In this document: piece after piece, positions 11,879-24,974 of the stretch
How positions within the stretch are numbered: position 1 is the first letter of the stretch
Layout of the letters: every line of letters begins with the position of its first letter
Source of the DNA: Pseudoscleropodium purum
Taxonomy: Eukaryota; Streptophyta; Bryopsida; Hypnales; Brachytheciaceae
Direction of reading: 5' to 3'
DNA length: 64,000 bases
NCBI GenBank assembly: GCA_963969395.1
Contig: OZ017801.1
Coordinates: forward strand, 4,590,501 to 4,654,500
Translations under genes and position numbers: made by a program
The notes under the pieces: model-generated
The model's database searches: none
The model's input: only the letters and a program-made list of their open reading frames with translations
What the model was told of the DNA's origin: nothing

Positions 11879-13091
11879 CTGAATGCACACACATGCCAAA
11901 CCATGCTCTTTGTTAGTGCCAGAATAAATTCCAAAATACAGATATGTGACAAAACGATTTGATTTAAACTTCATCAGTCCAACTCACCCACAATGACTTG
12001 CAAGCACATCATTCAGATATATCACGTGCTCAATTGATTAAGAAAAATTTAATAAAGTCGTCCAGCTTGTAAAGTCTCATAACTTAATACCCTCTTCCCA
12101 TTCACACCGTGCTTAGACTCAATAGCTTTTGACCCACTCGTTGACAAGAATTGCAATTTAGTGTTCTCCAAGCTTACATAAGATCTTCCCAACTCGCTAT
12201 AGCAACTGACAGGGATTTCAGCAGAACAGGAATGTCACAGGAATATCTCAGGAACTTTAAGACAGCTTCCTGAAATGAACATTCCCCATAACTCATGAGC
12301 ACATCTCTCAATGATCACAGTGATCATACTGAAATCTCCCTATGTATCATGGAGAGGCCCCTATATGATCATTGTGCCATAAGGAGACCTCTCCATGAAT
12401 CACTCTCTCCAAGTTTCTCTTTAAGATGTGGTCTTCAAGCTTTTGAAACGATTTTATTTTACTTCGTCATAAACTTTCAAGTTGATACTCTAGTTAATAC
12501 AGTCTGGAGACAGGATCAATCCATGAAGTGAAATTTAATCAAGAAAATTCTAACAGCAACATCAATTTCGATTCGTTACCACAACGATTGTCGTCGAGAA
12601 CACAACAAGGATAACCCTTCAAAGCCCAGAGAATCAATCCTGCAACTTTGACTACGATATCTAGAAGACGCAGAAAGCTCCACCGGTCGGAATTACCACA
12701 GCAGAGAAATAACATAGTGGTCCTGAAATTGAGTTCCCCGAAAAGTATTCAAGTATTATTTAGGGGGCTATCCCCACGACCAGTAGACAAATATGGCTTT
12801 AGAGTTAAGTATGAACTATTAGTGCAAGTGCATAAGTTAAGCTAAAGGTCAGCCTTACAATAATGAAAGGACAATCAGCAGAAGCAATTCAATTTGCCTT
12901 GCTCATAGGTTTAATATTGTCTCCAAGGATGCAGGCAACAGGTTCATACGAAAACCAGCAATTCTTACCCCAAAAAATTCTTCCGCATACGCTTGTGCAA
13001 GCTGCTGCTTCACTTGGCCCATCATCATCTCATTTGATACTCCTAATCCTGATCCCGATCCCGACGGCGATGGCGAAGAAAAGGGATCCAT
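11726..13091 (-). CDS. TIM13: Small TIM chaperone Tim13, two exons
   Basis: Tim13 works with Tim8 in the mitochondrial intermembrane space, where the hexamer carries hydrophobic inner-membrane precursors. Joining 13091-12969 to 11878-11726 gives 41 plus 50 residues (91), close to plant Tim13 size (about 87). Exon 1 gives a Pro/Ser/Gly-rich start and then VKQQLAQAYAEEFF. Exon 2 gives the twin CX3C motif, KCFSKC and SCISRC, 15 residues apart, then VERYIEATGIVSR, hallmarks of the family. Splice sites are GGG|GTAAGA and ATTCAG|ACT, phase 0. An in-frame GTG three codons upstream is not the start; ATG at 13091 is. No signal peptide is expected. Nothing looks broken. Confidence 0.93.
11879..12968 (-). 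other. TIM13: TIM13 intron
   Basis: 1090 bases, GTAAGA to ATTCAG, phase 0. It is the largest intron in the window. It contains an 11-base inverted repeat (12348-12358 with 12388-12398, TCATGGAGAGG) and the palindrome GATCACAGTGATC at 12313. The plus-strand frames inside it look random. Confidence 0.85.
12969..13091 (-). CDS. TIM13: TIM13 exon 1
   Basis: 41 codons from ATG at 13091 to GGG at 12969, followed by a GTAAGA donor at 12968. It encodes the variable Pro/Ser/Gly N-terminus and the conserved helix QLAQAYAEEFF that precedes the first CX3C. Confidence 0.9.
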
Positions 13092-13460
13092 TACTTCCAC
13101 TCTTCAGCAGCCTAGCCTGTGCAATTACTCCCCGAAGCTAATCAAAAAACACATTCGACAGCTTACGTGCTCAAACAGACCTAATCGGAAGTAATTTCTA
13201 GTACACAATTTCCATACTTTCACATTAATTCTGGCGAGAAAACAAATGCCGCATCCAAGATCGACGAAACGTCACATGAGAAAATGGGATTCGGCCAAAC
13301 ACTGCAAGTAGCGGAGCAGGTGATGTCTAACCTGACACTGAAAATTGGGGCAGAAGAGACAACGGTGCCGTAATGTGCACAAGGACAGCGGAAGATTTTG
13401 GGAATGGCGATGGACAGGGGTTTCGAAGATCAAACCCTAACTTCTGAAAATGCGAACAGA
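13092..13460 (-). other. TIM13: TIM13 5' untranslated region (approximate)
   Basis: Lies between the start codon and the TATA-like box. Composition is mixed, unlike the AT-rich DNA beyond 13560. It also contains CAAACCCTAA at 13431-13440. The transcription start is not determined; 13460 is inferred from the TATA position. Confidence 0.4.
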
Positions 13461-13483
13461 AGGGACTTCAGTTCTGTATTGAC

Positions 13484-13504
13484 AGGGTTTAGGGTTTATA
13501 AGAA
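13484..13504 (-). promoter_or_regulatory. TIM13: TATA-like box followed by telobox, TIM13 promoter
   Basis: On the minus strand the order is CTTATAAA, then AAACCCTAAACCCT. The telobox (AAACCCTA) next to a TATA-like element is common in plant promoters of translation and organelle housekeeping genes, which suits a mitochondrial import chaperone. A second telobox copy in the opposite orientation is at 13431-13440. Confidence 0.6.
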
Positions 13505-13560
13505 ACCGCGCATATTACTGTAGCTCGCGATTGATACCCGGCAGGGTACTACAAGGTTAA

Positions 13561-16500
13561 CTTCATTTTGAAGCCCTTAGTTTTATTTATTTTTGGAGAC
13601 AATGGCAATCACTTATGATTCTGTGCAATATATTTCCACATCCATGCCTCTTTTGAACCAAACACCCCTTTAAAATTATATTCTTTTTTTCCATCCGAAA
13701 TTGGCAACTTTATCCGTATTTAAAATAGATATATGAAACAAAATTAGCAAGAAAATAACTATAACCACACACACACACACACACACATGTGGCAAAAAAT
13801 TGAGATTTGTCTTCCTACAACAACTTGCCAAATTGGTCAAATTTGAATAGTTGATGGAAGCTTCATACATATTTTCAGTGAGTTTATGAATAGGAATCAA
13901 CAAATGCAAGTAACTATGAATTGTTGTAGCAAACTATAAATGAGTACATTTAAAAAAAATTTGTTGTAGCAAAAGGAGAAATCAAAAAGCACTTTTTGTA
14001 TTACAAGTAGTCGATAAAAATATTAAAGCCATTCAATATTAAAGAGAATCATATTCAATTAACTTGATAACTAAGAAGACGTATCAACCCTTGAAAATAT
14101 TGAATCCATTGTGTACATGATTGTTTGAAGAAGTAGCAAGTACAAGGTGCCTCATATAGGCAAGGCTAGGCTTGATATAAGAGGGGTACTCCCTAATCAC
14201 TTGCAACTTACCCCCACTAAGTCATTCAACACAACCATTCAACACAACCAATGTTTACACAATGGTCAAAATAAAAAAATAGAGCTTTTAAGAGGGACAA
14301 AATTGTGCTTGATTTGGAGGTTTTTAGTGGGATAGAGGGAGTAATTACTTCATAGATTCCACATTATGCAAAGTCTTTGAATGGTATAAATTGAAATCAT
14401 GTATTTTTTTATCTCCTAACTATGTTGTATGATAGGGATAGTAAGGTAGAAGGCTCAGAAAACATCCATTTAAGGGAAAAAAGCCCCTCTTGCGAAAATG
14501 GGTGAACCCAAAGATTTTTTATATTTTTTTGGATAAAAGAGAAATAAAGGATACACTAGTGGAAATTTTAATTTTAAATTTCAGACTTGAGGTGAATAAG
14601 ATCTAATTTTTCAAAGTCAAAAGGTGCTTAGGTCCCTATAAATGCTCATAAATGCAATTGTAATCAATCAAAACATGTCATGGAACGAAGCAAGTGAGTT
14701 TATGAATGATCCTAAGCATACCCTTGAATGGAGTTAGTGAATCTAAAAATGATCCACTATACATTTTCATTTAATTCAAATGTAATTGTAAATCAAAATT
14801 TATTGCAAGTGCTAAACACCCTAGGGGGTCCTCATATAGTTGCAAGCTCAATTCAAAGTTCTGTATATTTGGCATCCAATGTCCGAATTCAATAAAATTT
14901 ATTAAGAAATTTGCGTTTTATTTTCTATATGTGGTAAAAATTTCAGATCAATCCAAGATTTACAAATTTTTTGTAAGTCAATCAAAGTTTACTGGTTCAA
15001 TTTGAGTCCACTGAACTATATTTGATGACTGCTACTTTGGGGGCTTGTATCTCCTTCATCCAATGTTCATTTTCAAAAAAAATTGTTGTGTTATGTTTCC
15101 CTTGTAGTATAATTATTGTGATTGAATTTTCATGTCAATCCACATTGTTTTGAATGTTTGGGAGCAATTCAAAGTTTAAAATCCCCACATTTTTTAATTA
15201 TAGTAAACTTTGATGACTTGTTTCATCTTCATATAATTTTCATTTCTAATACAAATTTTTGAAAAAGTTGTGCATACTAGTCTAGTTTGTATGATTAAAA
15301 TTTCACATCAATCTAAGAAAATTTGAGTGACTGAGAAGCATTTTAGTAGAAGGAGGTTCAACCTCATATGTGTTTTTTTCAGATTTTCTTGCTATCAATT
15401 TTTGCATTTTAAAGTCTTTTTACAAATCTCACGAACTTCAAGCCATTATAATGAGTAAAATCACACATGATGGTCAACCATGTCACCTGATCAATAGCCT
15501 AAAATTGCACACATGGGATGGCAGTTTGTCACTACATAAACTCATTTTCATTTCTACATCCCTGTGCACTCTTTTAGACACTTCTACAGAGGCAATTCTT
15601 AATGCCCTAACTGTTTTCAAGCCTCCTCCTATAGGTCATTTGTCAATGCAAGGCGGTTTTTCCTTCAATTTGAAGCCTTTAAAACTCCATTCATTTTATT
15701 ATATACTCAGATCTCCATTTTGTGTTATCTTAATGAATTTGGGATTCAAATTTTATCTATTGAATCAAAGATGATCTGTTGCATAGCGAGATCCTAGACC
15801 ACCAATAGAAAAGTTTTTGTTCCAACTTTTGTTTGCAGCAAATCAAAAATCATAGTTAGATAAACTATTGCAATCCATTTCTTGAAGCTAAAACCTTGAC
15901 TGAAGAAGTAACAAGCACTCAAAATACACAACAAATTCTCAACCCTGAATTCTATTAACCACTTATTATTATACCATTGATGGTAGGAAACACAACAATC
16001 TAAGTGGGCTGTTGCTGGGAGCCAAGTTCAGAAGGTTATCATGTACTACAAGCTGCGGAGAACTTGATTGCCAAATGTCAAAATAAGAAAAATCCATGAA
16101 CAGCAGTAACTTAGTTGATATTTAATTAGCAAGGAAAACACAATATTCCCAGTCGCACATCCAACCTGTATGTCACCACCATCATCAGAATTATTGCCCT
16201 ATTATTGCCGGAGATTTTATCCTTGTTAATCTGCAAATCATCACCGCATTCAGAGTTCAAGTATGCCTAGCTTGGATATAATAAAAACTCATCAACTGAA
16301 AAAAGGATTATTATTATAAAAATACTTAGATATCACAAAGACAGACTGCACTAGAAAATTGGTCAAGTAAAGAGTAAACAAATACTTCAATCTCACCAAT
16401 CACATTCATCTCAAAACTGAGCACTTCACTTATGAAAAAATCAACAAGATTTCTCAATAATGCAAAGAAGGCATACCTACCATGCTTCAAATGTAGTCAG

Positions 16501-18890
16501 CCCATTCTTTGTCAAGATAATGGGGCCACTCCTTGAAAAACTGCACTCGATATTAAAAATATTCGAAATCTCAAAAATAAACTTACCGTGATGAGTCAAT
16601 TTTTTTTGGCTACATCAACTCTCTTTTCTGAACTTGAAACATCACAAACAACTTATTCAACTAGAGAATTGAATCACATATCACCATTACAAACAATAAA
16701 TCACAAACAATGTCAAGACTGCAATTCACATACCCGATCATCATTTTGCTTGTAAAACAAGTCCCAGTTCTTGCCAGTTTCATTTGCACATTTATTTGCC
16801 GTAGGTCACAGGAATCAGTCAACAGAAACCCAAAACCTTTGTGACTCATTAGATGTAAGATATGAACAATTGTTAGGCCCTCCAAACCACTTGCATTGTA
16901 AGCACAGCTAGTTAAATCTTCTAAAGTAGTGTCTTTCTAACATTCAAATCACAGAACTAAGCCACTTATTTCATGACTTGCAATCACCCGAGGTCGGCAT
17001 GTACTAATCTAGTGCCAGATGTTATATAGGATAGACATGCCATTGGCCACAAACTTCCCTTTCACCACAAAAGCAACCAACGGATGGCTACAACTTCTAC
17101 AAGATATTTTCAATCAAACTATGAAAAAGCCATTTTTATTCTTGAGCACTTTATTGACATATTCATTGATTGTAGAATTGCAATAAACCGCATTGGATGG
17201 GGAACTTTTACTTACTTTTCAGGCAATTGAAATTTTTTGCATTGTGTAGTAGATCTACAGTGACGGTGAACACCTTACAAACATTTTAATGAGATTTTGG
17301 ACACTTGATACTAAATGCATCATATATCACAAGATACATATGATCCTACAACCATTTTTCTTGTAGATGACTCAAGACTCAATCGTCAATCCTAGTAAAA
17401 AGCTTCAACATATTAAGCACAATTTTGCACAACCATTTCCTAAGGCTTATTTATTGTGTAGCCTACAAAATGGTACCTCTCTATGCTTTGTAAAGTCAAG
17501 ACAAACAAATTCAAAAGAAAGCGCACCAACATGATTTAGCTTTTTAGGGTTTCATAGAAAACCTACTTTAGAGTTTTGGACTCAAGATCAAGACAAAGAG
17601 AATTCTACTATCATTAAGTTCTTGATGGTCAAATTATGCAAATGTGCAAGATCATTGATAGTACTCAACTAAATTTCTATCACACGTGCATTTCAATAAT
17701 CTCAAAAGAAATTTCTAGATAAGATCGGAAAAATGAATGTAAGAAAGGAAGTGCACCTTCCAAGTACGGCAACACACAACTAGATTCACCACAAGATGAT
17801 GCAAAAATACCAATTAACAAGCAATTATTAAGGATCCCATACCCACCTACACAAGCCAAATAATGCATGGAGCCATTGAATTTAAATCTGGACCGCTTCA
17901 AACCTTAAGGACAAGAAAAATATTAAGTTTTATCCATTTAAGTAAAATAAAAAGAGGGTGAAATGAATGACTTTGGAAGGGAACTCTATCTTTTGGATGA
18001 CGTTTTTTTATCTCTATCAAGTACAAAAATAATGTCCCATGGGAGCTTCCCTCCCATTAATTAAAGGCACTTTTAGTCAATCAACTATAATGAGCAATCC
18101 ATTCATAGACTAGGAAGTCTATATAGATATTTGTAATTGTGAAGCATCTAAACTTCATCCTTGTTTCCTTGGCACAATAAATGAAGGGCTAGGGAGCAAA
18201 CTTTATTATAATCTTCATGCAAACTATTTTATTACCAATGTTCAATGAACTATATTTCAACCATTTTGTGAAAAACACAAATGGGATGGCAATCCGAAAG
18301 CCACATCTCCTTTCACTAATAAGGGGAATAGAAGAGTGACCAACCTTGAATTCCTTGATTGATTAACAATTGAATCTAGGGAAAATAGCTGCCCCATCCT
18401 GGCACATTTCCATTTGTTGCTCGTGTCATCCACGTGAACACTAGTACTTGAGAAAAATTCAATTGAACATAGCTTTGTTAGACTTAGCACTTTGACAATG
18501 AATTAGACACACAAATATTCCTCTCTAAACTCCATGAAATTTGTTTCTTTCCAATCACCAAAATTAGCCAATCTCTTTCTAAAACCTAAACATTCATTAG
18601 CCTTTGTAACCGAGTACAATTAGAGTGATGTATTTGGTTTTTAAAGAGCATACAAAGGTGTTTCTAAAGAATGTTATGAAAGCTTGCACTTAAATTACAT
18701 TCTTTTGAGTAGTAATAGCATGGAATGTTTGGAAACAATGCACATTGAGTGAAGCTAAAGTTGTGACTTCAACTCACACGTTATGATTGAACCAAGAAAT
18801 TGGGAAGGAGCTCTTTAAGTGACAAGTTTATAGCATCCAACCTCAAGTATTGACAAAGAAGGAAGGACCATAAACTAACCTCAAACTGCA
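13561..18890. other. Intergenic DNA, no gene recognised
   Basis: The longest open frame is plus 15370-15774 (134 codons). It is Leu/Phe/Ser-rich with no family pattern. 15780-18800 has a more balanced composition than the flanks, which may mean old gene or transposon remains, but no motif is readable. Confidence 0.45.
13766..13787. repeat. (CA)n microsatellite
   Basis: Eleven uninterrupted CA units. Confidence 0.95.
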
Positions 18891-18896
18891 CCTCTA

Positions 18897-19140
18897 AATG
18901 CCCCTCTGGACAGCATAGTGGTAAGCAAATTGGTTAGCAAGTGTGGATGCAAGAAACCCCTATAAATACACCCTAAAGAGGGAAAGTCTTGTAAATGGGA
19001 TCTTTTGGTTTGAATCCATGCAGTCCATATGTGCCTATAGCAATAGCTGCAACAATCCTGCCTGATCCTAAAAGAACCATGTAAACAGGAAACTTGCGGA
19101 TTGGATGAAAGGCGAAGGGGTCTATGCACCTAAGGCCTCA
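18897..19140 (+). mobile_element. Candidate tRNA-derived SINE
   Basis: GGTTTGAATCC at 19008-19018 matches the RNA polymerase III B-box (GGTTCGANNCC) with one change. Upstream, CATAGTGGTAAGCA at 18917 resembles the A-box region of plant Au-type SINEs. The spacing, about 90 bases, is wider than usual, and no poly-A or T tail or target duplication is obvious. Composition differs from the flanks. Confidence 0.35.
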
Positions 19141-19777
19141 TACGGCTCTTCTCATAATGCTTGTACAAGTTTAATTATGTATAATTGATAAAATGAACGC
19201 TCAAAGCTCTTAGAAATAGCTCAAGGTCCCTTCTGATTTGATTGATTACAAAAATTCTACAAGATCAAAAAATATACAAATATTTTGATCACGCTCAAAC
19301 AAATTCCCTAATGAAGAAGGGTATTAGGATTAGCCATCTCTCGTTCCCTGTCCCACATAACTTGACAAAGTTTCCAATGAAGGGTTCATAAGCTTCTTTT
19401 GAAGAGCCTTTAAATATACTTGCACCAAAAAATATTAAAAATTAAAAATTATGAAATTATAAACTTTGCTAATATAAAATTATAGAATTTAATAATACAA
19501 AATTAACAAACTATGCATTTTGAATTTACTAATTTACAACTTATTAAGTTTTAGATTTCAAAATTTCAATTCTTTTTAAACTCCAACTTAACTCTTGTGT
19601 TAGTCCAAATTTTTAAAATTTGAATATTTATAAAAAAAATTCATAATTTACATAGTGGAGTATGAAATCAATAGGTACATTTTGTCAATATTAAATCATA
19701 AAATTGAGGTATTATTCAATCTACCTTCTATTTTTTAGAAATCATTTTGCACATCTTCATCTAAATAATGGATATTT

Positions 19778-19972
19778 CACTATAAGAAATCTGTATTTTA
19801 GGTAACGGATTTTAGGTGACATTGAATTTAACAGCCTTTGTTTTCATATCAACAATAACTTCCACCATAAATTTTGAACGTCATAGCAGACATTATTGTT
19901 GACATAAAAACAAAGATTGTTACATTCCATGTCACTTAAAATCAATCACCTAAACAAGAATTTTTTCTAGTG
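19778..19972. mobile_element. CACTA-like foldback miniature element, copy 1
   Basis: Starts CACTATAAGAAA and ends TTTTTTCTAGTG, the CACTA-superfamily terminal signature. Most of the 195 bases fold back on themselves: GATTTTAGGTGACATTG near the left pairs with a CATGTCACTTAAAATC block near the right, and further in CAACAATAA pairs with TTATTGTTG. No 3-base target duplication is conserved. A close relative lies at 21044-21228. Confidence 0.7.
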
Positions 19973-21043
19973 TCAAGTATAATACAACTCCCATAGCAAG
20001 CACCAAAGCTTGAAGTTAGGGCTTTCTTTTCACCCACCTCTTCTCACATAGACTTCTAAAACTCTAACTCATTCTCAAAGATAAGTTAAAAATCTACAAA
20101 ACAAAAAAGTCAAACACCTCACTTTGTCGCTTGCAACTCCAATGCCGCCGCCGAGATGTAGCTCTTCATTCCATCAATGAGATGCAATTCTTCACTCCGT
20201 TACAAGCACAATGACTAGTTCACTTTTTTTTTAATGTGTAGAAAGGAATGTATAGGGAGGAAGGACAAAATCTCACTACAAAAGCACTGCATACTATGAA
20301 AAATCCTGAATTAGACAGAACATAACAAACAACTATTGGTCCAAGATGTACAAACTATATGCACAATACAAACAAATACAATAGGCAAACCCTAAAATGA
20401 AAAATCAGATTCAAATTGGAAATTGGAGAAGAGATCTCTGATAGAGAAATTAGAAGCCAAAACATCATTTTTTTTAAAATTCAATTTTGGGCCATCTTAT
20501 CCATAATGCTTTCTATTAGACAATCCACAAAAAATTTAAACAATTTAAGGTCAAAATTTGGCCTTCATTTGGAAATCAATCATTTGCTAGGATATTTTTT
20601 TGCCACAAATCACATAAAATAGCTAAATACACCAAACTGAAGATGGCGGTGAAAACTAGAAGGACAAAAAGGGTGCCTATCTTAGACCATGCAATCAACT
20701 TAATGGACTCTTCTTTAGTGGTCTTGAGCTTGAAATATTAAAAGTTTGGTCCTACTAAGTTAAATTCATGTGCTATCCTTCCTAGGTCTTAAATAGCATT
20801 CAACATAATGAGATTTTTTTCACACACAAATGAAATGACCTCTTCAAGAACTACACAACTACTAAATGAAACGTACCACAAAAGTTTGCCCATATGCAAC
20901 CACCTCAACTTTCAAATATTTCAGCATTCAAAACTCTTTTACAAAACTAAAACCATGATGACAAAGGTAGATATTACCATCAACAAATTAAAAACTAAAC
21001 TTTCTAACACTGCAAAATATAATTGTAGGCCAACTGTGAAGAC
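19973..21043. other. Intergenic DNA between two related foldback elements
   Basis: No gene. The open frames at 20416-20622 and 20808-21071 have no recognisable features. The second overlaps the left end of the next foldback element. Confidence 0.5.
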
Positions 21044-21228
21044 CACTAAAAGAAATTCATCCCTTAGGTGATGGATTTTAGGTGACATTGATGTACAATC
21101 TTTGTTTTTATGTCAATAATAATGTCCGACATAACTTTTTGATGTTATGACAGACGTTATTATTGTTATAGGTTGTTACATTCAATGTCACCTAAAATCC
21201 ATCACCTAAATACAGATTTCTTATAGTA
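21044..21228. mobile_element. CACTA-like foldback miniature element, copy 2
   Basis: Begins CACTAAAAGAAATTC and ends TTTCTTATAGTA (one terminal base changed from TAGTG). Its arms are cleaner than copy 1: GGTGATGGATTTTAGGTGAC at 21067-21086 is exactly complementary to GTCACCTAAAATCCATCACC at 21187-21206. Same family as 19778-19972. Confidence 0.75.
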
Positions 21229-21349
21229 TTTGCATGGTTGAAAACAAGATTGTGAAAATGAAACCATAAATTGGGTGTATTGTTCAATATTATAGAAATT
21301 GTTAAATTCATTAGCTAATTACTTTTTACATTTATGTAATCATACTAGA

Positions 21350-22800
21350 CCATTCACTAGAACAAGTAATCTTGTCTAAATGATTATAAAATCACCATTT
21401 GCCAACACCTGATGCAAATTGAATAATATTCAAATTCATACATGCATCACATGATTTGCTTTACCAAACTATATATTGCAATTTCTAGTCTCAACGATCA
21501 AGAAAAATACCATAAACAATTTGCAAAGAAAATAGTGTTCACAATTTCTAGCAAATTATACAACAATTTGCCCTTCTACTTGATATAAACAATTGTCACA
21601 AACTCTTACACATTTATATAATCAACCTTCCATAAACCATTTGTTAACTAGCCCAATCTAGTTTCAAATAGTAATTTGCAAATCATAAATTTCTATTAGC
21701 AAATTTGCAATTTGTAATGAACATGTCTATAATCTGTCTATAAACTCATACTCAACAACAATGTCACAACACAATCACATGACTTCTTATCTAATCACTC
21801 CTAGCAAATTGCTAACTTCATACTTAAACATATCACCAACAATTTGCACTATTTCAAATACACTAGCTATTAATAAGATTCAAAAATATAACAATAACTT
21901 CTTGCAATTGATCAAGTTTCCAATATATCTACTATCCACAACAAGTTGCTAATTTACTTGCATAACAACTTGCATAATCAATTTACTCAAAATGAAAATT
22001 TCTACTTCAACAATTGCAAACTAATGGACTTAACCAAGAACAATGACCAATGGTCAATTTGGTAATTCAAATAACTTTTTGAACAACACAATAAGTTTAG
22101 TTTGTGACTCTAATTCCTACAATCGTTTCCTTAAGTTACAACAATTAGTGTTGCAAATTGACACAATTCTATCACCTTTGTTACCTTCAATTAAACATCA
22201 ATTGCCTCATTTAATTTCTATTACAACACTTATACATTCACTTAGAATACTTACAATTTTTAACAAACAAGATTGCAAGTCAATTGGCTAATTTACCAAT
22301 CTCAAAATATCACAACAAAGCTAATTACAAATCTATCTACAAATGCAAGCAAAAAAAAATTGGCCAATTCAAATAATAGAATTTACAAACATTTCTTCAA
22401 TCATTTCTGCAACATTTAATCACAATTCATTTGAAATTCGCAATTTGCTTGACTCCACATCCACCCAGGGCTCCTCTTATTTTGACCCAATTAATTCCTG
22501 CTCATTGCCAACTTGCCAGTTGATTTGCCAGATCAACTTACAATGCCATGCAACTCAACTACGCACTATCTCCTAGAATTCTCACAAACTAGTGGCCTTT
22601 AACAATTTTAATTGACAATTTTTCAAAATAGGAATATACATATTCACAAGGTGTAATAGCCACAACAAATTTGTCATCTCTCACAAAGCAATTTGCAAAT
22701 ACAAAATCAAAATCACAATCACATCTACAACTCACAGCATTGAAATTATCAAAACAATTGAAAGAATTTACTATTTTCATAGAAAATTGCCAATGGGCCA
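21350..22800. repeat. G-poor, C/A-rich tract dense in CAATTTGC words
   Basis: For about 1.4 kb the plus strand has many more C than G. The words GCAAATT, CAATTTGC, TTGCAAATT and AACTTGC recur dozens of times at irregular spacing. No fixed period is seen. The open frames (for example 22043-22291 and 22343-22576) are Asn/Leu/Ser-rich by-products. It may be a very degraded satellite. No function is visible. Confidence 0.45.
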
Positions 22801-23089
22801 TGTACATGAATTTTAATATTGATATGAATTAAAGAGAAAAAGAAAATTCACCCCAAGCTAAATAGCCTCAAGAAACCACATGACAATTTTTTATATATTT
22901 GATATTAAAAGGCACAAAGCTAAATTGCCACCTATCCTATTATGTTAATTTGCCCTTTTTATATCTTCAAATTGTCTATTTCACACTCATATAAGTTTTT
23001 TAGCAAATTAACATAACCAAACGGAAACAAATCCTCAAGTCTAGTGTAAACACAATACAAAGAGTGAACAAGGCAATTCACTCAAAAAT

Positions 23090-23420
23090 TTTAAGATTAC
23101 AAGGGGTAGCAAAAATACAAATATGAAAACAATGAACATATAAATAATAAGAAGTGACAAAAATATAAATATGGAGGTTAATGAAAGTATAGATATAGAA
23201 GGTTATTAATTCACTCATATATTAAGTAAGAACTAGGTGACATTCCCTCTGTCACTATTGGACTCTCAAAAGAGACTATATACATGATACTATACAATGA
23301 TCTAAGAAAAATGTTGTCGCATTGTAAATACATACATAGTGTAAAAACATGTATTAATATGTTATTTTGATAGATTTGATTATAATAACATAGAGAAAAG
23401 GATGATATCATTTTAAATAG
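23090..23420 (+). repeat. Dispersed repeat with short internal units, copy 1
   Basis: Contains several units of the type AAAAATATAAATATGGAGG, followed by a unique tail with GATACTATACAATGA. The same order, units then TTCACTCA-ATATTAA, GGTGACATT-CCTC and TATACAATRA, is found at 33160-33420. Confidence 0.55.
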
Positions 23421-24066
23421 ATTCAAGGTGACACTTTTTTTGTTATGGTGTAGTCTATTTATTTAAAAGGAGGTGATTGCCTATGAGCTTCATTATTTTA
23501 GTGTAGTTTTTCTTTATTTTTATCTGCCAAAGCAACCTTGTGTAGAACAACAATGACATAGGGACCTTTAGAGCAATGCTTGAGCGTTGGTGATCTTGTT
23601 GTAAGTTAGATGTGTTGAGCTCAACAACTAAGAAGTGATATTTGAAAGGTATTTTGAAGGTCTAAACGATAATTGATACTATTGTATGGTCAAGTCTATA
23701 AAAGAGAATCGTGGCTATCAATGTTGGTTAAAAGGGCCAATGAATCAAAAACTAAGGCGGATTGTACATAATACATTACAGCAACCGTCAAACGCATCCT
23801 CAAGTTCTTATAGATGGAGTGATAGTTTTATTGAAATTCTAATGTTTTTTATTTCTATTATGTATATGTTAGTTTTTAATTCTTCATTCTATACTTGGCG
23901 TATTTTTTTAAAAATAATTTTATGTTTGTGAAGTTGTATGAAGAAAATATTTAAATAATTTACCTTCTAGTAATTTTGGATTGATTTATCTCTTAGCAAA
24001 GGATTTGAACTTAATGTTATGGTCAAATTAAATAATTTTTTATTGATAAGAGAATCACTTAGTTAA

Positions 24067-24970
24067 CCCCTCAAGGCCTAACAATGTTTTCACAATGGAG
24101 GTTTTTAATGAATTGGCCCACTTTAATATTCTTTTGCACATGGATGTGTTTGAAATTCTTAATTTTAATTGTACAAAAGTGAAGGATACTTTGTCTAGTA
24201 CACATGGAATTAATTGCAGAAAATATTGTCTGTTGGATTTTTAGATTGTAACAATTTTGGATGATCAACTCTTTAGGCAAAAAACGCAAGTTTTGGAGAA
24301 GAAAAATTATAAGAAGATGAAAAATGATTTTTTGCCCTCCCAAAAAATTGTTTTAGAATCTAAAGCAAATGAAGTATTTTTTTTATTGAAAAAATTGAAA
24401 AATAAAAAACTTTCCCGAATTGTAGGAATTCTCAAACTAAAAGAATAGAAAGCTAAAACTAACCAAATTGGATCCTAAAAAATTTTAAAAAATTTATGTA
24501 TGCATTATTTTTTTTAATTTAACAATTTATATTATTAGCATATTTTTCGGAACACCTTCAAATTTTTTGGAATCATTTTAATTATTTTTGTATTTTTAAT
24601 CACTCTAGATTGAATTTTGTATTTTTAAAATTGCTAAAAATACAAATTTGAATTTTTTCTCCAAACCTAATTTGTTTGTATGAAGTAAAAACTAGAAATG
24701 TCGAAGGAAATAATTTTTTCCATCCCTACTATTTCTTTTATTGTAAATATATTATATTTGCTCCTTTTTTCTATTAGACGACATTTCCTAAATAAATTTT
24801 TAAATATTTCCTACATTGAAAATTTGAAAATCAGAGAATGCAACAAGTATGTGAACTTGTTACTCTATAAGTCTCAAGTTTACAAAATATTAAAATTTGT
24901 TTCACCCTACTAGGAATTTACTATTGAAAATTTGAAGAGGGCACATTGTGTTCCCTTAGTCCTTGAGGGG
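24067..24970. mobile_element. TTAA-ended element, 904 bases, diverged subfamily
   Basis: Flanked by TTAA at 24063-24066 and 24971-24974. The termini CCCCTCAAGGCCTAA and its complement TTAGTCCTTGAGGGG match at 14 of 15 positions, the best-kept inverted repeat of the family here. ATGTTTTCAC near the left end is shared with the copy at 59465, but the middle is strongly diverged. It encodes no transposase; the longest frames are about 90 Lys/Phe/Ile-rich codons. Confidence 0.75.
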
Positions 24971-24974
24971 TTAA

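Noticed and set aside
12863..13141. 92-codon plus-strand frame over TIM13 exon 1
   Set aside because: Antisense by-product of the real exon.
15370..15774. 134-codon plus-strand frame as a gene
   Set aside because: No recognisable domain, AT-driven composition, no splice partners or neighbouring exons.
18881..19129. 82-codon minus-strand frame
   Set aside because: Coincides with the SINE-like segment; no family pattern.
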